A stretch of DNA of 8,481 nt from Chloroflexota bacterium (GTDB lineage: Bacteria; Chloroflexota; Dehalococcoidia; SM23-28-2; RBG-16-64-32), in NCBI GenBank assembly GCA_005880075.1, contig VBJT01000185.1, positions 14,361 to 22,841 of the forward strand, given 5' to 3'. The position numbers and the translations under genes are program-made. Below, one piece after another: positions 1 to 5,473 of the stretch. How positions within the stretch are numbered: the stretch's first letter is position 1; the number at the start of each line of letters is the position of its first letter. The notes beneath the pieces were generated by a model. That model did no database searches. It saw nothing but the letters and a program-made list of their open reading frames with translations, and was not told the origin of the DNA.

Positions 1-758
1 GCGGCGCCCTCGGCGTGGAAGCCGTCAAACAAGGAGGACTCCGCGAGTTGGAGGGTGTCAGTACCGGTGCCGTTGAAAACGACGATGTTGCTGCCGGGCG
101 GGTTCGGATTGTTGTCGTCGAGGTCCATTTGCAGCGTATTGCCGCTCTCGTTACCAATGACTTGCAGGTTTAGCTGCGTCAGGACTCCGCCCGAGGGGGC
201 ACTGTATGATGAGTCGTCCGGCGTTGCCTTCGCCGGCGTATCGGGCGAGATCGGGAACGTCTGCGTACCGTTATAAGTCGCGCCGATGAGGGCTGTCTGT
301 GCTGTGTTAGTGCCGTCCGCCGGCGCAGGCGGGATCGATGCAGCGGCGGTAATGTCGCGATGTACAGAAGTCGTCGAGTCGATGGGCAGATTGGTGAAAC
401 CGACGCCCTGTGCCGTGTTGCTGTCCGTAAACGGAGTGACGTTCTGGCCCTGGGGACGCATCTGGTCCCCGATGTAGTTGAGGCGCACCTGCCAGCCGAC
501 GAGGTCCTCGACGTTGTTGATGACGAGGTGCGTAGTGTGAATATGGGTTGCCGTATTCGCCGTCACGGAGGCCAGACAGTTATCTATCGTGCCGACTGTC
601 ATTGTATTCGTGCTGTCGACATAAGTAGTCCCCGTCGTGTCCATGTCTAAGCTTACTGTCGGGAGCTGAACGGCGCGGGTGGTGTTCCAAACCAGGAACA
701 ACGTACAGGCAACAACGGCGGCGGCCAGTACCGGCAGCACAAACAAGAGTCGTTTCAT
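1..758 (-). CDS. Secreted protein with cohesin-like domain, C-terminus beyond window
   Basis: The frame is open from an ATG at 758 to the left edge (252 complete codons), so the 3' end is missing. An AAGGAG Shine-Dalgarno lies 6 nt before the ATG and fixes the start. Residues 1-30 form an export signal or membrane anchor: KRLL, a hydrophobic stretch, then NTTRAV. A lipobox-like VVAC ends at Cys18, but hydrophobic residues continue after it, so lipidation is doubtful. Residues about 72-245 are rich in Thr, Asn, Asp and Gly. They include a GWQVRLNYIGDQM stretch (88-100) and a later LTQLNLQVIG strand (193-202), resembling cohesin-type or cohesin-like beta-sandwich domains that begin with a 'GWQ..L.Y' strand. 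The acidic patch DLDDNNPNP (212-220) could bind calcium. The gene is divergent from a thrombospondin-repeat protein, so both probably act at the cell surface. The export signal is seen directly; the fold is inference from motif style, and the ligand is unknown. Confidence 0.8.
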   Translation of the reverse strand, partial: MKRLLFVLPVLAAAVVACTLFLVWNTTRAVQLPTVSLDMDTTGTTYVDSTNTMTVGTIDNCLASVTANTATHIHTTHLVINNVEDLVGWQVRLNYIGDQMRPQGQNVTPFTDSNTAQGVGFTNLPIDSTTSVHRDITAAASIPPAPADGTNTAQTALIGATYNGTQTFPISPDTPAKATPDDSSYSAPSGGVLTQLNLQVIGNESGNTLQMDLDDNNPNPPGSNIVVFNGTGTDTLQLAESSLFDGFHAEGA

Positions 759-764
759 CGGCGT

Positions 765-770
765 CTCCTT
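765..770 (-). promoter_or_regulatory. Ribosome binding site of the cohesin-like protein gene
   Basis: On the minus strand this reads AAGGAG, 6 nt before the ATG at 758. It is the best Shine-Dalgarno in the window and decides the start of a gene whose other end is outside the window. Confidence 0.75.
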
Positions 771-990
771 GGGCTATAGATAGCGCGCGTACGGGCGCGG
801 CCGCATCCAATACGAATGACTGACTTCCCTTCTAACGTGAAAGCTGCACTTGTGTCAAGGCCTAACTTTACCACGCACGAGGTTGCGGCCGTGTTTGGCG
901 GCAGGGCCGAGTTCGCGTCGAACACGAATCTCGAGCCCTACCAGCCGAAAACCAGCCACGCCGGCGCTCTCGTTAAGTACACTGGAGCCC

Positions 991-1905
991 TTGAGAGAGC
1001 ATGTCAGTCTGCAGTGGTGGCCCGCTGCCGCATTCGTAGCGATCGTCCTTGTTGGCGTGGTGGCAGTGGCGGCTGTACTGGCGTCCGGTGGGAAGAGCGT
1101 GGAGCAGCGGCAAGGGGGTTCACCAGTGCCGGCATCCCCGCGCACAGTGAGCCCGGCGACGACTACGGCCGCGGCATCTTGCGCGCCGAGCGGGCCCCAA
1201 CCGACCGGACAGCACACGATTTTCGAGAATCTTACCGACGGCGCTTCGAGAGACGATGCCCACTTCGAGGTGAGCTTCGGCGCCAGCGTCGCGAATGAGT
1301 CCGCGCAGGCGCACTCGGACCTCACTCTCGAAATGAGCGTCCCCGCGGGCGATGTGGCGCCGAAGGCGTTCTCCATCCTGCTGCCTTCGAAGTGGGGGAT
1401 CACGCCGGGGTGCCAAATACCGATCGGTCTTGGCATCGGGACGCTACGCTGGGATGTGCTTATCGGCCGCCAGGGCAATCCCTGCAACGAACCTGGGCCC
1501 CTCTCATTCAACATGCTCAACGCCAGCACCGACACCGCCGATACCGTCGACTTCCGCGACGCTGACAATAACGGCACGCCGGACTACGCCGAGGACAAAG
1601 ACCATACGGGCCGAGCCGATGTCATCGAGAAATATCCCTCGTTTCTGAACCGGCTTTTCCCGGGGCGGCGACCGCTGCGCCGAACGGCCGGGCTGTTTCC
1701 ATACGTGAACCCTCCCACGCTCGCGCAGTCCCTGGCCTTCCAGGACCTCGATGGCTCCAAGGGAACCACGTTAGTGTTCATCCTTCAGGACATTGGCGAC
1801 CCGGAGGCCGTCGCCGGCACGAGCGGCTCCCCTGTACACCAACCCGCCCGCCGGGAAGTACCAGATCATCCTGACGGCGTTCGGCGAACGGGATGCGGAT
1901 GGTGA
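991..1905 (+). CDS. Membrane-anchored thrombospondin type 3 repeat protein, N-terminal segment (frameshifted gene)
   Basis: This is the upstream part of a surface protein whose downstream part continues in another frame. From the TTG at 991, residues 9-31 are a hydrophobic anchor or signal (WWPAAAFVAIVLVGVVAVAA). A Ser/Thr/Pro-rich linker (about 44-66) follows, then an extracellular region with two Cys (141, 165). An acidic motif, DADNNGTPDYAEDKD (190-204), resembles a calcium-binding loop and leads into EKYPSFLNRLF. Useful coding ends near residue 280 (GTSGS, position 1830). The remainder to the TGA at 1903-1905 is an Arg/Pro-rich out-of-frame tail. The start is unsettled: TTG 991 has a GGAG only 3 nt upstream, a TTG at 850 is also in frame, and frame 816-990 looks more coding-like upstream. 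The corrected product from 991 would be about 408 residues. It is probably an exported, calcium-stabilised surface or adhesion protein; the function is not known. Confidence 0.65.
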   Translation: MREHVSLQWWPAAAFVAIVLVGVVAVAAVLASGGKSVEQRQGGSPVPASPRTVSPATTTAAASCAPSGPQPTGQHTIFENLTDGASRDDAHFEVSFGASVANESAQAHSDLTLEMSVPAGDVAPKAFSILLPSKWGITPGCQIPIGLGIGTLRWDVLIGRQGNPCNEPGPLSFNMLNASTDTADTVDFRDADNNGTPDYAEDKDHTGRADVIEKYPSFLNRLFPGRRPLRRTAGLFPYVNPPTLAQSLAFQDLDGSKGTTLVFILQDIGDPEAVAGTSGSPVHQPARREVPDHPDGVRRTGCGW

Positions 1906-2218
1906 TGGTATTGAGAATGGACTGGACACCTGCCCGTTCGACGTGAACGTTGGCAACCCGCGGGTGAAGGGCGAAGGTGACGCAGACGAGGACGGCCTCG
2001 ATGCGGCCTGCGACCCGAATGACTTCGAGAATAACCCCGATCAGGACGGGGACGGGTACTTGAACCGGGATGACATCTGTCCGTTGGTACCGAGCACGCA
2101 GAAGGACGTCGATGGAGACCAGATAGGGGACGAGTGCGACACGGTCGGCCATGGGCCCGATGTGGCGGACGGGAAGGTGCCGCTTGTGATCCAGGCGGCC
2201 GAGATAACGATTAAGTAG
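1793..2218 (+). CDS. Thrombospondin type 3 repeat protein, C-terminal segment (frameshifted gene)
   Basis: This is the continuation of the preceding segment. Meaningful coding starts about 1832 with LYTNPPAGKYQIILTAF and ends at TAG 2216-2218. It has no signal or convincing start of its own, so independent translation is unlikely. It carries consecutive thrombospondin type 3 (calcium-binding) repeats: DADGDGIENGLDTCP, DADEDGLDAACDPND, DQDGDGYLNRDDICP and DVDGDQIGDECD. The regular Asp spacing and the paired Cys after each acidic loop are the hallmark of this repeat class, which wraps around many calcium ions in extracellular proteins. After the repeats the protein ends in a short non-repetitive tail (VPLVIQAAEITIK), perhaps the start of a beta-rich domain that is cut short. 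The repeat identification is firm; the joining to the upstream frame is strong inference. Confidence 0.8.
   Translation: MATRRPSPARAAPLYTNPPAGKYQIILTAFGERDADGDGIENGLDTCPFDVNVGNPRVKGEGDADEDGLDAACDPNDFENNPDQDGDGYLNRDDICPLVPSTQKDVDGDQIGDECDTVGHGPDVADGKVPLVIQAAEITIK
1829..1832 (+). other. Probable frameshift point (CCCC run)
   Basis: Removing one C from this run turns GGC TCC CCT GTA into GGC TCC CTG TAC. That joins ...GTSGS in the upstream frame directly to LYTNPPAGKY in the downstream frame. Both frames lose sensible protein composition on the wrong side of this point. The change is either a sequencing or assembly error or a real single-base indel; the sequence alone cannot tell. Confidence 0.6.
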
Positions 2219-2238
2219 CGCCCGCCGCTGGAGGGCGC
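2218..2238. terminator. GC hairpin between convergent genes, possible weak terminator
   Basis: GCGCCC at 2218-2223 can pair with GGGCGC at 2233-2238 around a 9-nt loop, in the 30-bp gap between two convergent stop codons. There is no T-run on either side, so it is not a classical intrinsic terminator. It could act as a transcript-end stabiliser or weak bidirectional terminator. Confidence 0.3.
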
Positions 2239-2248
2239 GGAAGGGCGA

Positions 2249-3493
2249 CTACGACTGCGATGGGGAAGGGGACTCAGGCGGCCGAGGCAGCCGCCGTATC
2301 TCTGTGAGGTTAGCGTAATAGACAAGCCCGTCCGGACCGACGGTGACATCGAGCCAGCAGTTCTTGGCGATGACATCATTAGCGGTGATCTTGTCGAAGT
2401 TCGGAGGGGCCAGTACCAGGCGGCGCAGGAGCTGGGTGCCCGACTCGCAGACGACGAGAGAATCGCCGAGTACCTTGTACACGCTGCCGGAAATGAACTC
2501 CGTGCCGGTTGATCCCGGCGCCGACTGAAAGTCCTCCGGCCTGCGGCCCTGCTGCGTCAGGTAGCCGAGCGGCGTTTGGGTCCTGCCGATCGCGCAGTCG
2601 TTGAAGGGGAAGGTTCCCACATTGGGCCAGGCATAATTTGCTCCGGCTTCGATTGTGACGACGCCCTCACAAGTTAGCCCGGTGTTATCGATAGCGTAGA
2701 TGCGCTTTGTCTTAGGATTAACAGTGAAGTTAATCGCGCCGCGAAATCCATAGGCGTAGATGCGAGGATCGGCGCTGGGGTCGCGAACAAACGGGTTGTC
2801 TGGTGGAGGGGAGCCGTCTTCTTTGTTGACGCGGAGCATCTTTCCTATCGGCGTGCCCAGGTCTTGCGACAACGGCTTACCGGTCGGCCCGAGCGCCTGC
2901 GCTTTGTCGTAGTCGCCAAGCGTGAAGTACAAGCGCCCGTCTGGGCCAAAATGCAGGCTGCCGTTGGCATTAAAAGGGTGCTCGGGGTCGGTCTCCGGGA
3001 GATTGGAGACGAGAACGAGCTGGTCCGTGCCCACGTTGTTGTTGTCGGTCAAGCGGACGACGACGGGCTTGCCGACCGTCGGCGGGCCCGCCCGGACGAG
3101 CTGCGTGTAGAGGGCGTAGACGTAGTGGTTAGTGGCGAAGCTCGGGTCTATAGCAAGGCCGGACAGCCCCCAACCGATCCCCGCCGTGACATCGGTGAGC
3201 GTGAAGAACGGGTCGGCCAGGAGCTTACCGTCGGCGCCGACGACGCGGATGGCGCCTGTCCAGTGCTCCACGAAGAAGAGCCGCCCGTCTGGCGCGAACT
3301 CAATGGCGTCCGCGTTGGCGGCAGGCGTCACGACCTCCGATTTGATGCCGAAGGGATTGTCGTCTCCGTTGTCGCCGCCACCGCTGCAGGCGCCGGCAAT
3401 CAGAGTCAAGAGACACAGCGCGAGAAACAGCAGACAAGCAGAAACGGCACGAGTCATGGTAGTTGTGCCTAGTTTACGTCTCGCTTCGGCCAT
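2249..3493 (-). CDS. Glucose/sorbosone dehydrogenase-like beta-propeller lipoprotein
   Basis: The 414-residue product is exported: a hydrophobic segment (19-35) ends in an AGAC lipobox with Cys36, followed by a Gly/Asp linker, so it is probably a lipid-anchored surface protein. Residues about 50-405 match the PQQ-dependent soluble glucose/aldose dehydrogenase propeller family (PF07995). Family landmarks are SGLAIDPSF (111-119), LHFGPDGRLYFTLGD (180-194), IGKMLRVNKEDGSPPPDNPF (216-235), YGFRG (248-252) and IEAGANYAWPNV (281-292). Family members oxidise aldoses outside the cytoplasm with PQQ. Here the catalytic His expected before the GPDG strand appears as Asn (NANGSL, 175-180), and the Arg-Asn pair is Arg251-Gly252, so activity is doubtful. 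Four Cys in the propeller (275, 300, 349, 379) could form disulfides. It is last in a probable three-gene operon, 29 bp after the 635-residue membrane protein. Neither ATG 3493 nor the internal ATG at 3457 has a good Shine-Dalgarno; 3457 would give a more typical 24-residue lipoprotein signal. Confidence 0.85.
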   Translation of the reverse strand: MAEARRKLGTTTMTRAVSACLLFLALCLLTLIAGACSGGGDNGDDNPFGIKSEVVTPAANADAIEFAPDGRLFFVEHWTGAIRVVGADGKLLADPFFTLTDVTAGIGWGLSGLAIDPSFATNHYVYALYTQLVRAGPPTVGKPVVVRLTDNNNVGTDQLVLVSNLPETDPEHPFNANGSLHFGPDGRLYFTLGDYDKAQALGPTGKPLSQDLGTPIGKMLRVNKEDGSPPPDNPFVRDPSADPRIYAYGFRGAINFTVNPKTKRIYAIDNTGLTCEGVVTIEAGANYAWPNVGTFPFNDCAIGRTQTPLGYLTQQGRRPEDFQSAPGSTGTEFISGSVYKVLGDSLVVCESGTQLLRRLVLAPPNFDKITANDVIAKNCWLDVTVGPDGLVYYANLTEIRRLPRPPESPSPSQS

Positions 3494-3522
3494 AGTGCAA
3501 TTTTAGCGCTCCCCGCGCCGGG

Positions 3523-5430
3523 TTAAGGTGCGGTGGCTGCGTTCGCGGCCTCCTGCCGGTACAGGGTCAAGTTGTCGTCCGTATAGAACGGGGTGAACCC
3601 GACGATGTTCCGCAGGTACTGGTCCATGATCTGGATCTCTCTTTCGCCGACGTAGGAGATACCGAGCTTCTCCGGCCCCAATTTATGAAGGATGACATAC
3701 TTGATCCGGTTCTTCTCGAAAGCATCACGGACTTTCGTGCGATCAAGATCATCGGGAGACGCGGGATTGGGACAACTCGGACACGTAAGGTAATGAAGGC
3801 CCGGTTGTTCCTGGAACCAGGTGAACCCCTCGGTCTTTACACGCGAGAGATACCCACCGAAGGACGGCTTTTGATAGAAAGCCTGGTAATAGTCCACGAG
3901 GGCCGCGCCTGTCGCATCGCCGGCGAACGTCCAGCCGGTCCGGCGGCCTAACGGCGCGTCCAGCACCGTGAAATCGCCGGAGTCGTTCTTGATCTGCTCG
4001 AGCCCGGGGGAGTTCGTATATTCGTACAGGAATACCGGCGGGTTCCAGTATTCCAGCCCGATGAGACCAAGAGCGAGGACGCCGACAGCGAGCGCCGCGA
4101 CGCTCAATCGTCGTTTCAGCCAGCTCATTATCTGGTCCAGGCCGACGGCGGCGAGCACGCTTAGGGCCATGACGCCGAAGACGATCATTCTCGCCGGCAC
4201 CCTTCTCCCGCCGATGACAGGCATCTTGTCGAAGATCTGGTATGGAAGCGGGACCGAGAACGAGACTCCAAGGACGGTGAAATCGGTCGAATCGTTGATC
4301 CAGAGGTGCGGGCCGAGCGCCATAACGGCGAAGAAAAAGAATATTATGAGCCAGGGCAGAACGCGATGTAGGCGCCGTCGTAAGCCAAAAAGCGCGACGG
4401 TGCCGAGCAGCAAAGGCAGCCCGCCGAGGTACTCAGTCCCTTCGATGCTGCCGACGTGCGCCTGATGCAGTGGATTATGGCCGGCGGGCACCGGCGAGTC
4501 CCCGGGGCCCCACAGCGGGCTGGGCGTGAAGTAGGTCAGCAGGTCAGCCGAGAATGACTCATCGCCGCCCGGCTGGTAGTAGTCGCCGCTGCGCAGGTCT
4601 CGCAGCGTAAACAGTAGGACAGGCGCACTAATAACCAGCCACACGCCAACAAGCACGGCGGTCCTGCTCAAGAACCTCTTGAGGCCCTCCCGGTCTCGCC
4701 GCCGCAGGTAAACAACTACCCAATAGAGGAAGAAGATTCCAAAGACGAGCCCGGCGTCCGTCGCGAACTCGAGCCAGTTGTAAGTAAGTATGGCCCAAAA
4801 GATCGCGGCGCCGACGGCATCCCTAATCCGGCTCGATTCTTGTAGGCGGACGAGGAAGAGCACGAAGAAGGGTATGGGCCAGGTAGCGAAAACGTTGATG
4901 TGTCCACCCATCCGCATGAAGATGAATGGCGTGAAAGCAAAGATGTAGCCCGCAAGCAGGCCGGCCAGGTGATTGCGAGTTACGTGATGGCCCAGAGCAT
5001 AACCACCGATGCCGGCGAGTGCGAGGAAGACCAGAAGCAGCACGTTGTAAGTGAGCAGAATGTCGCCGGTGATCAACTGGAGCGGCAAAGACATGAGGCC
5101 GTTGACAAAGGTCAGTGGATGGAGATACAGATGCGAGCCCTGCGGATAAAAGATGTAGTCGGTCTGAAAGGGATTGGTCTGCAGGTCGATGAGCGAATAT
5201 TTGACCCACCAGAGGTTCCAGAGAAAAGCCCAGGCGTCGTAAGGGAAGAACCACCAAACGGAGAGATGGTCGCTCATGTGCTTCGCGAGCGGCCACGTCT
5301 GGACGACCGATGCTGCGGAGAAGAATAACGTGACCACGGGCCAGCGCGACAGGCGCGCCCATCTCGAAAGCCGATTCGGGCGGGTGGATACTTCGGGTGC
5401 GCCCGCAGGAGCGCTGCTTTCGGTAGTCAT
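3523..5430 (-). CDS. GT-C-type multi-spanning membrane protein (putative glycosyltransferase) with extracytoplasmic C-domain
   Basis: This is a 635-residue integral membrane protein. By eye, about 11-12 hydrophobic segments lie roughly at 31-49, 105-147 (two), 157-173, 179-196, 206-243 (two), 257-276, 336-350, 358-373, 413-430 and 443-460. The first large loop carries PYDAWAFLWNLWWVKYSL (63-80), then TDYIFYPQGSHLYLHP (90-105). An acidic residue in this loop (Asp65) is in the position used by GT-C enzymes, which transfer sugars from polyprenyl-phosphate donors outside the membrane. GGRRVPAR (407-414) before a late helix is typical of related large membrane proteins. Residues about 461-635 form a soluble, probably extracytoplasmic domain with a CPSC motif (550-553). 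No Shine-Dalgarno is visible before ATG 5430, but the start leaves a normal N-terminus before helix 1. It lies 43 bp after the upstream GT-C gene and 29 bp before the propeller gene. The GT-C assignment is inference from topology and loop motif; donor and acceptor are unknown. Confidence 0.8.
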   Translation of the reverse strand: MTTESSAPAGAPEVSTRPNRLSRWARLSRWPVVTLFFSAASVVQTWPLAKHMSDHLSVWWFFPYDAWAFLWNLWWVKYSLIDLQTNPFQTDYIFYPQGSHLYLHPLTFVNGLMSLPLQLITGDILLTYNVLLLVFLALAGIGGYALGHHVTRNHLAGLLAGYIFAFTPFIFMRMGGHINVFATWPIPFFVLFLVRLQESSRIRDAVGAAIFWAILTYNWLEFATDAGLVFGIFFLYWVVVYLRRRDREGLKRFLSRTAVLVGVWLVISAPVLLFTLRDLRSGDYYQPGGDESFSADLLTYFTPSPLWGPGDSPVPAGHNPLHQAHVGSIEGTEYLGGLPLLLGTVALFGLRRRLHRVLPWLIIFFFFAVMALGPHLWINDSTDFTVLGVSFSVPLPYQIFDKMPVIGGRRVPARMIVFGVMALSVLAAVGLDQIMSWLKRRLSVAALAVGVLALGLIGLEYWNPPVFLYEYTNSPGLEQIKNDSGDFTVLDAPLGRRTGWTFAGDATGAALVDYYQAFYQKPSFGGYLSRVKTEGFTWFQEQPGLHYLTCPSCPNPASPDDLDRTKVRDAFEKNRIKYVILHKLGPEKLGISYVGEREIQIMDQYLRNIVGFTPFYTDDNLTLYRQEAANAATAP

Positions 5431-5457
5431 GCGGGATCAGTTGCGCGTAGCCAGGTG

Positions 5458-5471
5458 CGACCGGCCGGTCG
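5458..5471. repeat. Perfect 14-bp palindrome in the intercistronic gap
   Basis: CGACCGGCCGGTCG is fully self-complementary and sits 2 bp past the stop codon of the 554-residue GT-C gene, before the ATG of the next gene. In RNA it could fold as a short 5-bp stem with a GGCC loop; in DNA it could be a dimeric protein site. Short GC palindromes also arise by chance in such DNA. Confidence 0.4.
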
Positions 5472-5473
5472 GG

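Noticed and set aside
360..650. Plus-strand open frame opposite the cohesin-like gene
   Set aside because: The minus strand has a full signal peptide, strong Shine-Dalgarno and uninterrupted frame; the plus frame shows no start signal or motif.
806..816. TACGAATGA shared by the left intergenic gap and the gap near 7171-7179
   Set aside because: A 9-bp match at two sites is easily chance; no flanking similarity or symmetry.
855..1577. Long minus-strand open frame (240 codons) opposite the thrombospondin-repeat gene
   Set aside because: Ser/Arg/Ala-rich composition without motifs; it mirrors the plus-strand gene, whose anchor, linker and acidic motifs are recognisable.
2864..3472. 202-codon plus-strand frame opposite the propeller gene
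   Set aside because: The opposite strand encodes clear PF07995 landmarks; this frame is Arg/Val/Gly-rich complement.
3494..3522. GCGC-GGGGA-GCGC mini-hairpin followed by TAAAATT between the 635-residue and propeller genes
   Set aside because: A 4-bp stem with no T-run is too weak for a terminator; the short gap argues for read-through.
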